DNA from: Microbacterium galbinum
GTDB taxonomy: Bacteria; Actinomycetota; Actinomycetes; Actinomycetales; Microbacteriaceae
Assembly: GCF_023091225.1 (NCBI RefSeq)
Contig: NZ_JAHWXM010000001.1
Location: 2,439,913-2,503,912 of the forward strand
DNA length: 64,000 bases
Direction: 5' to 3'
In this document: positions 17,823-26,265 of the stretch, piece by piece
Position numbering within the stretch: the first letter of the stretch is position 1
Layout of the letters: every line of letters starts with the position of its first letter
Program-made: the position numbers and the translations under genes
Notes under the pieces: model-generated
The model's database searches: none
Told to the model about the DNA's origin: nothing
What the model saw: only the letters and a program-made list of their open reading frames with translations

Positions 17823-19217
17823 GTGTCCCTTCCTGCCCTGTCCGAAGAACAGCACGAGCTCTTCCGACTCATCGAGGACACGAACGAGCACGTCTTCATC
17901 ACCGGGCGCGCGGGCACCGGCAAGTCGACGCTGCTGCAGTACTTCGCCTGGAACACCAAGAAGCAGATCGCGATCTGCGCGCCGACCGGCGTCGCGGCCC
18001 TGAACGTCGAGGGGCAGACGATCCACTCGCTGTTCCGGCTGCCGATCGGCCTCATCGCCGACGGCGACATCGATCAGAACGACGCGACCCGGCGCATCCT
18101 CAATGCGATCGAGACGCTCGTCATCGATGAGATCTCGATGGTCAACGCCGACCTCATGGATGCCATCGATCGTTCGCTGCGTCAGGCGCGCGGGCGTCGG
18201 GGCGAGCCGTTCGGCGGGGTGCAGGTCGTGATGTTCGGCGACCCGTACCAGCTGGCGCCCGTGCCGCCCCGCGGCGACGAGGCCCGCTACGTCAAGGACC
18301 ACTACCGCTCGTTCTGGTTCTTCGATGCGCACGTGTGGGCCGGCACCGGCGGCGGCGAAGGCTCCTCCGACCAGGACGGGCTGTTCGCCGTCGACACCCG
18401 TGCCGAGCTGCACGTGCGGGAACTCGTGCAGATCCACCGGCAGTCCGATGACGGCTTCAAGGCGATGCTGAACGCCGTGCGCTACGGGCGGGTCACCGCC
18501 GAGATCGCGGGCGTGCTCAACACGCAGGGCGCGCGCACCCCTCCCGACCCCGAGCCGGGGGAGGTGCCGATGATCACCCTCGCCACCCGCAACGACATCG
18601 TGAACGGCATCAACAGCCGCCACCTCGCCGCTCTCCCGGGCAAGGAGCAGACCGCGCGGGCGGAGGTCAGCGGTGACTTCGGCCGCGGCGAGGCGTCGCT
18701 GCCGGCGGAGTCGGAGCTCAAGCTCAAGGTCGGCGCGCAGGTCATGTTCCTGCGCAACGACACCGCCATGTCGGGGGAGCCGCCGCGGTGGGTCAACGGC
18801 ACGATCGGCACGGTGCTGCGCATTCTCGGCGGTGCGGTGCGCGTCGACATCGACGGCGAGGAGGTCGACGTCGAGCCGGCGGTCTGGGAGCGTTTCCGGT
18901 ACGCCTACGACCAGAACACCAAGAAGCTCAGCCGTGACGTGGTGGCCGAGTTCACGCAGTTCCCGCTGCGGCTGGCGTGGGCGGTCACGATCCACAAGTC
19001 GCAGGGCAAGACCTACGATCGCGCCGTGATCGACCTCGGATCCGGGGCGTTCGCCCCCGGGCAGACGTACGTCGCCCTGAGCCGCCTCACCTCGCTCGAC
19101 GGCCTGTACCTGTCGCGCGCGCTGCGCCCGAGCGACATCCGCGTCGACGAGGACGTGCGGCGGTTCATGCGCGAGGCCTGGATCGCGCGTTCGACGCCCG
19201 AGCTCCCGAAGACCTGA
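17823..19217 (+). CDS. PIF1/RecD-like superfamily 1 DNA helicase
   Basis: 464 residues, GTG start. Walker A is ITGRAGTGKSTLL (about 27-38) and Walker B is LVIDEISMV (about 99-107). FGGVQVVMFGDPYQLAPVPP is a sensor motif typical of PIF1. The C-terminal LRLAWAVTIHKSQGKTYDRAVIDLG and YVALSRLTSLDGLYLSR are the UvrD-C-like motifs. It should unwind DNA in the 5'-to-3' direction like PIF1. It is of typical bacterial length, without an accessory nuclease domain. Confidence 0.9.
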   Translation: MSLPALSEEQHELFRLIEDTNEHVFITGRAGTGKSTLLQYFAWNTKKQIAICAPTGVAALNVEGQTIHSLFRLPIGLIADGDIDQNDATRRILNAIETLVIDEISMVNADLMDAIDRSLRQARGRRGEPFGGVQVVMFGDPYQLAPVPPRGDEARYVKDHYRSFWFFDAHVWAGTGGGEGSSDQDGLFAVDTRAELHVRELVQIHRQSDDGFKAMLNAVRYGRVTAEIAGVLNTQGARTPPDPEPGEVPMITLATRNDIVNGINSRHLAALPGKEQTARAEVSGDFGRGEASLPAESELKLKVGAQVMFLRNDTAMSGEPPRWVNGTIGTVLRILGGAVRVDIDGEEVDVEPAVWERFRYAYDQNTKKLSRDVVAEFTQFPLRLAWAVTIHKSQGKTYDRAVIDLGSGAFAPGQTYVALSRLTSLDGLYLSRALRPSDIRVDEDVRRFMREAWIARSTPELPKT

Positions 19218-19302
19218 CCCTTCGTCTCGCTGCGCTCGCTCAGGGACCGGTTCCGAAAAAGACCCGGTTCCGGAGCGAGGAGCGCAGCGACGAGACGAAG
19301 GG
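19218..19302. repeat. 'cccttcgtctcg' inverted repeat between convergent genes
   Basis: Left arm cccttcgtctcgctgcgctc and right arm gagcgcagcgacgagacgaa are nearly complementary and enclose an inner ccggttccg / cggaaccgg-like pair. It begins at the helicase stop and ends just before the heme oxygenase stop, so it probably terminates both. Confidence 0.88.
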
Positions 19303-19314
19303 CGCCACAAGGAC

Positions 19315-19962
19315 CTACGCCGCGGCGCGGGCCCGGTCGAGGTCTTCGAAGAGCTCGGTGTTGAAGCGGTAGGCGAGCAGCACCTCGTCGATGACGCGCT
19401 CGCGCTCGGCCTCGTCCCACGGGGCGGCGTCGAGCTGCTCGCGGTAGACGTCCTTGAAGGCCGCCGGGTCGGCGATGTCATCGAAGAGGTAGAACCCGAT
19501 GCCGTTGGTCTCGAAGCCGAAGCGGCGGGCCATCACGCGGCCGATGAAGATGCCGCCCGAGAGGTCGCCGAGATAGCGGGTGTAGTGGTGGGCGACGAAT
19601 CCGCCCGCCCAGGTCGCGCCGACCTGGTTGATGCGCTCGACGTAGCGCTGCGTGGTGGGCAGCGGCACGATCTGCGAACGCCAGTCGGCGCCGAGCAGGA
19701 ACTCGAGGTCGGCCTCGAGCGCGGGCAGTCGCGTGAGCTTGTCGCTGATGAAGACGGTGGCCACGGGGTCCTGGCGCATGCGGTCGCCGGCACCTTCGAG
19801 CGCCTCGTAGATGAAGTAGTGCTGGGCGACGAGCGAGATGTAGTCCTCGCGGGAGCCTTCGCCCTTCAGGAGGTCGGACATGAAGCCGGCGGTCTCGCTG
19901 CGGGAGTGCGATCCGGACGAGCGCTCGCGCAGGGCGGCGGAGAAGGAGAGGATCTCGGGCAT
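19315..19962 (-). CDS. Heme oxygenase (biliverdin-producing, HmuO type)
   Basis: 215 residues, the usual bacterial length. The proximal heme ligand is His19 in SGSHSRSET, and GDLSGG (132-137) is the glycine-rich distal helix. It opens heme to biliverdin, CO and iron in the cytoplasm, allowing use of heme iron. A DtxR/IdeR-like box lies 11-29 bases before its start, so iron probably represses it. A DUF2470 gene lies just upstream on the same strand. Confidence 0.93.
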   Translation of the reverse strand: MPEILSFSAALRERSSGSHSRSETAGFMSDLLKGEGSREDYISLVAQHYFIYEALEGAGDRMRQDPVATVFISDKLTRLPALEADLEFLLGADWRSQIVPLPTTQRYVERINQVGATWAGGFVAHHYTRYLGDLSGGIFIGRVMARRFGFETNGIGFYLFDDIADPAAFKDVYREQLDAAPWDEAERERVIDEVLLAYRFNTELFEDLDRARAAA

Positions 19963-19972
19963 GCCTTCAGTG

Positions 19973-19991
19973 TAAGGGCAGCCTTACCTTT
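19973..19991 (-). promoter_or_regulatory. DtxR/IdeR iron box upstream of heme oxygenase
   Basis: Taagggcagccttaccttt on the + strand. Its complement matches the 19-bp DtxR consensus (TWAGGTWAGSCTWACCTWA) at 16 positions. Its position right before the heme oxygenase start fits iron-dependent repression. Confidence 0.82.
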
Positions 19992-20016
19992 GGCGAAACC
20001 CTGTGACGACCCCGGA

Positions 20017-20331
20017 TCAGGCGTGCGGACGGGGCTCGATGCCCAGCCGTTCGCAGGCCGCGTCGTAGAGCGCGACGATCTCCCGACGAACCTCGGGGCG
20101 CTCGGTGATCGATCCGCCCGGCCACGCCACGACGAGCTCCGTGGTCTCGCCGGCACGGGTGACCTGCCAGGTGCCGCCGTCGCCGTCGAACGCGGTCATG
20201 ACGGCATCCGTCACCTCGGCATCCGATGCCGTCGAGAACGCACGGGCGATGAGCAGGTTGTCGTCGGTGTGGTCGTCGTTCATGTGGTGCAGGACGGCGG
20301 CGGTCACGGCGTCATCGAAGATGTGGGGCAC
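20017..20331 (-). CDS. DUF2470 domain protein (HugZ C-terminal-domain-like)
   Basis: 104 residues from a GTG start. The motif AVLHHMNDDHTDDNLLIARAF is the HMNxDH signature of DUF2470, the C-terminal domain of HugZ-type heme-degrading proteins; here it stands alone. It is on the same strand as and immediately upstream of heme oxygenase, so a role in heme or iron handling is likely. The heme oxygenase has its own promoter region between them. Confidence 0.82.
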   Translation of the reverse strand: MPHIFDDAVTAAVLHHMNDDHTDDNLLIARAFSTASDAEVTDAVMTAFDGDGGTWQVTRAGETTELVVAWPGGSITERPEVRREIVALYDAACERLGIEPRPHA

Positions 20332-20429
20332 CAGATCACCATAGAACGTCGGCGGATGCCGAGGGCTCGATGTCGTCTTTCAGGCTCGGCGCTCTAGAAT
20401 CGGGAGACACATCTCCGGGGGTTTCCTAC

Positions 20430-21713
20430 ATGCAGCTTCTCTCGTCGCGCCGCTGGCGCGCCGCCGCGGCCAGTGCGGTCGTGCTCGGACTCGTCCTCAC
20501 CGGATGCACCTCCGAAGACAGCTTCACCTACGAGCCTCCGGCGCAGGTCGACGGCGCTCTGCCCGACGACATGACCGCGCAGATGCAGGAAGCCGTCGAC
20601 AACGCGATCCGCGCGTCGGGCTCGTCGGCCGCGATCGTCGGGGTCTGGGCCCCGTGGAGCGGCCAGTGGGTGACGGGCGTCGGCTCGCAGGAGCCCGGTG
20701 GTGAGACTCCGGTCGATGTCGACATGTCGTTCCGCATCGCCGATGTCACGCGCCTCATGACGTGCGATGTGCTCTACGCGCTCGCCGACGAGGGCACCGT
20801 CGACCTCGACGGCGCCGTTCCCGACTACGTGTCGGGCGTGCCCGACCTCGAGGACGTCACCCTCCTCGACCTCTGCAACGGCACCTCGGGCCTCGGATCG
20901 TCGGAGGAGAAGATCAAGGCGGAGTGGCTGAAGACCCCCGACCGCGTGTGGGCTCCGCTCGAGCTGGCCGGCTTCGGCCTCGCCGCTCCGCGCACTCCCG
21001 TGGCGACGACGTACCGCGACTCCGACGCCGGGTACCTGCTGCTCGGCCTCGCGCTCGAGCGCGCCTCCGGGATGTCGGCGTCGCAGCTGATCGCCGAGTA
21101 CGTGACCGAGCCGCTCGGCCTCGCGAACACCTCGCTCCCGCCCTCGACCTCCGCGACGCCGTCGACCGGCGAGGTGCTCCAGGGCCACTACCTGAACCCG
21201 GTCGAGGGCGGCTTCGCCTGCAGCGCCCCCGTCGACATCACGAAGATGTCGTCGAGCTCGGGGTTCACCGATTCGGGTGCCGTCTCGACGATCGCCGACC
21301 TCGGTCGCTATGCGCAGGCCGAAGCCCGTCAGGTGCTGCGCACGAAGGAGGAGCCCGACCGCTTCGCCGCGCCGCTGCCCGCGTTCGACGGTGCCGAATC
21401 CTGGTACCAGGCCACGGGCGGCGCGTTCCTGGTCGGTTCGATGGTCGGTCAGCACGGGTGGACTCCCGGTTACGCGACCGCCGCGTACTCCGATCCCGCG
21501 AGCGGATTCACCGTCGCCGTGGTGCTGAACAACTCGACCGCGGGTGCGGGTATCGCGCAGTCCCTGGCCTGGGAGCTCGCGGCCATCGGCTCGAAGGCTC
21601 CGGCCGCCGACGGGCAGACCGCTCCCGATTTCGGTCTGCCGTTCACCGCCGAGCAGTATCGCGAAGCGGTCAACGCGGCAGCACTGCCGTGCGTCGAGCC
21701 GCCCGTCGAGTGA
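20430..21713 (+). CDS. Serine-hydrolase (beta-lactamase class C fold) lipoprotein with degenerate active site
   Basis: 427 residues. A lipoprotein signal peptide ends in LVLTGC (Cys26). The fold is that of class C beta-lactamases/DD-peptidases: DMSFRIADVTRLMTCDVLYALADEGTVDLDGAV aligns with the SxxK helix and TYRDSDAGYLLLGLALE with the YxN loop, while GQHGWTPGY gives the third motif. But Ser is Asp105, Lys is Arg108 and Tyr is Asp197, so the standard catalytic residues are gone. A binding or structural role in the envelope is more likely than hydrolysis. Confidence 0.82.
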   Translation: MQLLSSRRWRAAAASAVVLGLVLTGCTSEDSFTYEPPAQVDGALPDDMTAQMQEAVDNAIRASGSSAAIVGVWAPWSGQWVTGVGSQEPGGETPVDVDMSFRIADVTRLMTCDVLYALADEGTVDLDGAVPDYVSGVPDLEDVTLLDLCNGTSGLGSSEEKIKAEWLKTPDRVWAPLELAGFGLAAPRTPVATTYRDSDAGYLLLGLALERASGMSASQLIAEYVTEPLGLANTSLPPSTSATPSTGEVLQGHYLNPVEGGFACSAPVDITKMSSSSGFTDSGAVSTIADLGRYAQAEARQVLRTKEEPDRFAAPLPAFDGAESWYQATGGAFLVGSMVGQHGWTPGYATAAYSDPASGFTVAVVLNNSTAGAGIAQSLAWELAAIGSKAPAADGQTAPDFGLPFTAEQYREAVNAAALPCVEPPVE

Positions 21714-21733
21714 TCTGAGCCCGAGAGCCGGGG

Positions 21734-21946
21734 CTACTCGCCGTCGGCTTCCGGCATCCCCGGGCCGGCGCCCGGTCGCACCTCGGCGTCGTCGCGGATG
21801 TCGATGCGCGTCGTGCCGTCGTGCTCGCTCACGTCGATGCGGGGAGCGGCATCCGCTTCGGTCGACTCGGGCGCCGACGTGAGTTGGTCGTGACGGTTCG
21901 CTTCGAAGTCCTCGCCGTCGTTCGCGGTGTCATTCTGCGTGCTCAT
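21734..21946 (-). CDS. Small acidic protein, translationally coupled to an APC permease
   Basis: 70 residues, rich in Asp/Glu, without hydrophobic segments (MSTQNDTANDGEDFEAN ... GMPEADGE). Probably disordered. Its ATG lies 17 bases inside the 3' end of the upstream permease gene on the same strand, so it is likely translated from the same mRNA. Function unknown. Confidence 0.6.
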   Translation of the reverse strand: MSTQNDTANDGEDFEANRHDQLTSAPESTEADAAPRIDVSEHDGTTRIDIRDDAEVRPGAGPGMPEADGE

Positions 21947-23300
21947 GGGTGTTCTCCTCGGTGGGGTGGTGGGTGGTCGTATCGGCGCGTCGTCGCGCGA
22001 GGCGGGTGAGCAGGAAGAGCACGGCTCCGACGGCCAGCAGGATGGCGCCGAACAGCCAGACCTCGGGGCTCTGCTGAGTGAAGAGCAGGATGCACGACAG
22101 AATGCCGAGCACGGGGACGAACGTCCACACCCGGAAGTGCGGATGGTCGACCTTGTCGCGACGCAGTACCAGCACCGAGACGTTGGCGCTGAGGAACACG
22201 ATCAGCAAGAGGAGCACGACCGTCGCGGCGAGCGTCTCGAGGTCGCCGACGAGGGTGAGGCCCATCGCGACCAGCGTGGTGACGGGGATCGCGACCCATG
22301 GCGTCTTGCGCTTCGGCAGCACACGCGAGAGCACGTCCGGCAGCAGCTTCTGCTCGGACATGCCGTAGGTCAGGCGGCTGACCATGATCATCGTGAGCAG
22401 TGCGCCGTTGGCGACGGCGATGAGGGCGATGAGGCTGAACAGCCAGGAGGGAATGCTGGCCCCGGCGGCCTCGACGACCGCGAGCAGGGGGCCGGAGGAC
22501 TCCTGCAGCTCGGAGGCCGGCAGGGCGATCGAGCTCGCGAGACCGACCAGCACGTAGACGACGCCGGCGGTGAGGAGCGAGGCGAACAGTGCGCGCGGGT
22601 ACGTGCGGCTGGGGTTCTTGACCTCTTCGATCATGTTCGCGGAGGTCTCGAAGCCGACGAAGGAGTAGTACGCGATCACGGCGCCGGCGAGCACGGCGAG
22701 TGCCGCGGGGGTGCCCTCCGGCGTCTCGACGACGCGGGAGGCATCGCCCCCGCCACCGAAGAAGAACACCGAGACGACGGCGATCACGATGACCAGACCG
22801 CTGAGCTCGATGGCGGTCATGACCAGGTTCGCTCCGAGGGATTCTCGGATGCCGCGGGCGTTGAGAAGCGCGACGACGGCGAGGAAGGCGATCGCCACGG
22901 GTGTGGTCGGCAGGTCGATGAAGGTGCCGAGGTAGTCGCCGGCGAACGCGATCGAGAGGCCGGCGGCGCTCACGACACCGGCGGCGAGCATGCTGAAGCC
23001 GACGAGGAACGAGATGACCGGACTGCGGAAAGCCCGCTCGGCGAAGACCGCGGCGCCACCGGCGCGCGGATACTTCGTGACGAGTTCGGCGTACGACCCC
23101 GCGGTGAGCAGCGCGAGCAGGAGTGCGACGAGCAGCGGTGCCCACAGCATCCCGCCGACCTTCTCGGACAGCACGCCCATGAGCGCGTAGATGCCGGCAC
23201 CGAGGACATCGCCCAGGATGAAGGCGAACAGGAGCGGACCGGTGATCGCCCGCCGCAGTCGCGTCGGGGCTTCGGCCGCCGGGGCCTTTTCGGTTGTCAT
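21930..23300 (-). CDS. APC-superfamily amino acid permease
   Basis: 456 residues, about twelve transmembrane helices. The first helix carries LLFAFILGDVLGAGIYALMG, the glycine-rich unwound segment typical of APC amino acid/polyamine transporters, and YYSFVGFETSANMIEEVKNPSRTYPRAL is the family consensus of TM6 and the following loop. The C-terminus ends in a hydrophilic tail. The substrate cannot be deduced. It shares an mRNA with the small acidic protein. Confidence 0.92.
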   Translation of the reverse strand: MTTEKAPAAEAPTRLRRAITGPLLFAFILGDVLGAGIYALMGVLSEKVGGMLWAPLLVALLLALLTAGSYAELVTKYPRAGGAAVFAERAFRSPVISFLVGFSMLAAGVVSAAGLSIAFAGDYLGTFIDLPTTPVAIAFLAVVALLNARGIRESLGANLVMTAIELSGLVIVIAVVSVFFFGGGGDASRVVETPEGTPAALAVLAGAVIAYYSFVGFETSANMIEEVKNPSRTYPRALFASLLTAGVVYVLVGLASSIALPASELQESSGPLLAVVEAAGASIPSWLFSLIALIAVANGALLTMIMVSRLTYGMSEQKLLPDVLSRVLPKRKTPWVAIPVTTLVAMGLTLVGDLETLAATVVLLLLIVFLSANVSVLVLRRDKVDHPHFRVWTFVPVLGILSCILLFTQQSPEVWLFGAILLAVGAVLFLLTRLARRRADTTTHHPTEENTHEHAE

Positions 23301-23477
23301 CCTCGGAACACTAGGGGCGCGGCATCCGTTCGGCGACGGGCTTGACAGGGTGATATTCGTTCAGCGATTTCTCAGGAATGCCGCGCGTCGCGCGACACGC
23401 CCGGGGGAGGTGCCGATAGTTTTCAGCCGGCGGTCCGGGGGGATCGCGCACCACCAGACTCGAGAAACGGGATCTCC

Positions 23478-24128
23478 ATGACCGGTACGGCACGCAAGGC
23501 GGTCGCAGAAGCGCTCGCCACCTTCCTCTTCGTTCTCAGCATCATCGGCGCGGTGAACAGCGGCAGCGCGCTGACCCCGCTCGCGATCGGCTTCGCGCTC
23601 GCCGTGCTGATCTTCGCGACCGGGCACATCTCCGGTGCCCACCTCAACCCGGCCGTCACGGTCGGTGTCTTCGTGCGCGGCGGCCTCAGCGTCGCCGACC
23701 TGATCGCCTACATCGTCGCCCAGGCCATCGGTGGCGTGCTGGCCGCGCTCGTCAGTGCCGTCTGGTGGGCGCCCGAGAAGGAGGCCATGGTCGTGCAGGT
23801 CGGCCCGGCGTTCCTCGTCGAAGCGATCTTCACGTTCTTCCTCGTCTACGTCGTGCTGAACGTGGCCACGGCCACGGGAACCGCGGGCAACTCGTTCTAC
23901 GGCCTCGCGATCGGTGGCGTGGTGTTCGTCGGTGCGACGACGGTCGGCTCGATCTCGGGCGGCGGCTTCAACCCGGCGGTCGCGCTCGGCCTCTCGGTCA
24001 GCGGTCACTTCGCCTGGAGCTCGCTGTGGCTCTACATCGTCGCCCCGATCGTCGGCGGCGCCCTCGCGGCCCTCGCGTTCCGTCTGCTCAACAGCGACGA
24101 CGTGAAGAAGATCGCCGCGGCCGAGTAA
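23478..24128 (+). CDS. MIP-family (aquaporin-fold) channel with NPAV in the second half
   Basis: 216 residues, six helices and two half-helices. The first NPA is in SGAHLNPAVTVG (57-59) and the second in SGGGFNPAVALG (165-167). In ordinary aquaporins and GlpF the second NPA is followed by the selectivity-filter Arg; here it is Val168. The pore filter must therefore differ, and a substrate other than water or glycerol is possible. Monocistronic; flanked by a palindromic repeat. Confidence 0.88.
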   Translation: MTGTARKAVAEALATFLFVLSIIGAVNSGSALTPLAIGFALAVLIFATGHISGAHLNPAVTVGVFVRGGLSVADLIAYIVAQAIGGVLAALVSAVWWAPEKEAMVVQVGPAFLVEAIFTFFLVYVVLNVATATGTAGNSFYGLAIGGVVFVGATTVGSISGGGFNPAVALGLSVSGHFAWSSLWLYIVAPIVGGALAALAFRLLNSDDVKKIAAAE

Positions 24129-24136
24129 CTCGGGGC

Positions 24137-24221
24137 GGGCCCTTCGTCTCGCTGCGCTCGCTCAGGGACCGGAAGAAACCCGGTTCCTGAGCGAGGAGCG
24201 AAGCGACGAGACGAAGGGCCC
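24137..24221. repeat. 'cccttcgtctcg' inverted repeat
   Basis: Gggcccttcgtctcgctgcg on the left pairs with cgaagcgacgagacgaaggg on the right, with an inner cagggaccgg / cggttcctg pair. It directly follows the MIP channel gene and may act as its terminator. Confidence 0.88.
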
Positions 24222-24288
24222 TACCCCTCGCGCAGCATCCGCCTCACGGGGGATGCGGCGGGCGGATGCCGCGGCATACCGTGAGGGC

Positions 24289-24957
24289 ATGCTGATCGTC
24301 GAGGAACTCCACCTGCTGCTGCTCCGGCCGGATGGCCGGGTCGAGTCGAGCGTGAGCACCAACCGCCTGTTCGGTGAGATCGCGGCCGTGATCGTCGACC
24401 TCGTGCTGCATCATCGCGTGACCGTGGGCGAGGGCAAGAACCCCGCGATCACGATCGTCTCCGCCGAGCCGACCGGGCATCCGGTTCTGGATGCCGCGCT
24501 CGCCCGTCTCGCGCCGGTGAACGGCAAGAGGCTGCAGTCGCTCGTAATGCGGTCGAAGCTCGATCCTCTCGATGAGGTCGTCGAATCCCTGGTCACGCAG
24601 GGGATTCTGGCGCGCGGCGAGCGGGGCTTCTTCGGGTGGGGCGCCGAGCGCACTCCCGAGTCCGATCCCGGTCCCGAGACGCTGCTGCGTTCGCGTCTCG
24701 CCGCGGTGATCGCGGGAACGCTCGCGCCGACCCAGGCCGATCTCGCGCTGCTCGCCATCCTGCAGGGGATGAATGCGGCGCATCCGCTGTTGCGCGACGA
24801 GGTGGGGCCGATCTCGTCGGGTCGACTCAAGAAGCGCATCGAGCAGCTCACCGAGGGCAGCCCGACGGGCGATGCCGTGTCGCGCGCGGTCACCATGGTC
24901 ATCTCGGCCGCGATGATGGCCGCGATGACCCCGGTCTTCGTCGCGACGATCACCTGA
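24289..24957 (+). CDS. GPP34 (Golgi phosphoprotein 3-like) domain protein
   Basis: 222 residues. It begins MLIVEELHLLLLRPDGRV, close to the usual 'll.EEllLLlLd..G' opening of bacterial GPP34 proteins, and has the basic helix RLKKRIEQLTEG near the C-terminus. Eukaryotic GOLPH3 binds phosphoinositides; the bacterial role is unknown. The ATG at 24289 fits the family start; an ATG at 24253 would add 12 residues. It converges on xylB with a 13-base gap. Confidence 0.82.
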   Translation: MLIVEELHLLLLRPDGRVESSVSTNRLFGEIAAVIVDLVLHHRVTVGEGKNPAITIVSAEPTGHPVLDAALARLAPVNGKRLQSLVMRSKLDPLDEVVESLVTQGILARGERGFFGWGAERTPESDPGPETLLRSRLAAVIAGTLAPTQADLALLAILQGMNAAHPLLRDEVGPISSGRLKKRIEQLTEGSPTGDAVSRAVTMVISAAMMAAMTPVFVATIT

Positions 24958-24970
24958 CCCTGCCTGCGGG

Positions 24971-26257
24971 TCAGCGCAGGACGGATGCCGCCTGCCGGGC
25001 CATGCCGACCGCGACGTACTCCGCCGCCTCCGGCACCTCGACCGGCAGACCGAACACCAGCGGCGCGATCTCCCGCACGGCACGGGACTGAGCGCCGCCG
25101 CCGACGAGCAGCACCCGATCGAGAGGGATGCCGAGCTCGCGGAGCGCGTCGAGACCGAAGCGCAGCCCGCCGAGCATCCCCTCGACCGCGGCGCGCGCCA
25201 GGTTCTCGCGCGTCGTCGAGGCGAGCGTCATGGCGTTCAGGCTCGCGGTCGCCTCGGGCAGGTTTGGCGAGCGCTCCCCCTCGAAGTACGGCACGAGTTC
25301 GAGCCCGCCCGCTCCGGGCGACGCCTCCAGCGCGAGGGTGCTCAATCCGTCATGGTCCACGTCGAGCAGGCGCGCGATCACGTCGAGCACGCGTGCGGCG
25401 TTGAGGGTGCAGACGAGGGGCAGGTAGCCGTCGGCGGCATCCGCGAAGCCCGCCACGATCCCGCTCGGATCGGCCACACCCCGGTCGGTCACCGCGAAGA
25501 TCGTTCCCGAGGTGCCGATCGACACCACCACGTCGCCCGTCCGGGCACCGACGCCCAGGGCGACGGCGGCATTGTCGCCGGCACCGGGCGCGACGCGCCG
25601 GCCCGCGGCATCCGTCACCGATTCGCGGGCGCCGAGCACCCGCGGCAGCACGGCGTCGTGGCCGAGCGCGGCGACGAGAAGTTCGCGGTCGTACTCCCCG
25701 GTGCGGGGATTCCAGTAGCCGGTGCCCGAGGCATCCGATCGGTCGGTCACCAGCTCGCCGAGGTCGGGCCGCTCGGGTCCGAAGCCGCGCAGGCGCCAGG
25801 TGAGCCAGTCGTGAGGCAGCGCGACGGCGGCGACCCGGGCGGCGTTGTCGGGTTCGTGATCGCGCAGCCAGCGCAGTTTTGTGATCGTGAACGATGCCAC
25901 CGGTACGAGGCCGGTGCGATCGGCGAGGACGGATGCCCCGAACTCGCCGATCAGATCGTCAGCCGCCTGCGCGGAACGGGTGTCGTTCCACAGCAGCGCA
26001 TCGCGGATGACGCGGCCCTCGGCGTCGAGCGCGACCATGCCGTGCTGCTGACCGCCGATGGCCCACGCCTCGATGTCGTCGAGGCCCCCGGCGTCCGCGA
26101 TCGCCTGCTGCAGCGCGTCCCACCACGCCTCGGGATCGACCGACGTGCCGTCGGGGTGAGGGGCGCGGCCGGAGCGCACGATGGCACCCGTCACGGAGTC
26201 GACGACGACCACCTTGCAGGACTGGGTCGAGGAGTCGACCCCGAGGACGAGTGCCAT
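24971..26257 (-). CDS. xylB: Xylulokinase
   Basis: 428 residues, FGGY kinase family. The N-terminus [20 protein letters not shown] is the phosphate-1 motif; [15 protein letters not shown] carries the substrate loop, [10 protein letters not shown] the FGGY signature region, and [12 protein letters not shown] and [12 protein letters not shown] the ATP-binding motifs. It phosphorylates D-xylulose. Eight bases separate it from xylA. Long in-frame extensions upstream run antisense-free into xylA and are artefacts. Confidence 0.94.
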   Translation of the reverse strand: MALVLGVDSSTQSCKVVVVDSVTGAIVRSGRAPHPDGTSVDPEAWWDALQQAIADAGGLDDIEAWAIGGQQHGMVALDAEGRVIRDALLWNDTRSAQAADDLIGEFGASVLADRTGLVPVASFTITKLRWLRDHEPDNAARVAAVALPHDWLTWRLRGFGPERPDLGELVTDRSDASGTGYWNPRTGEYDRELLVAALGHDAVLPRVLGARESVTDAAGRRVAPGAGDNAAVALGVGARTGDVVVSIGTSGTIFAVTDRGVADPSGIVAGFADAADGYLPLVCTLNAARVLDVIARLLDVDHDGLSTLALEASPGAGGLELVPYFEGERSPNLPEATASLNAMTLASTTRENLARAAVEGMLGGLRFGLDALRELGIPLDRVLLVGGGAQSRAVREIAPLVFGLPVEVPEAAEYVAVGMARQAASVLR

Positions 26258-26265
26258 CGCCGGAC

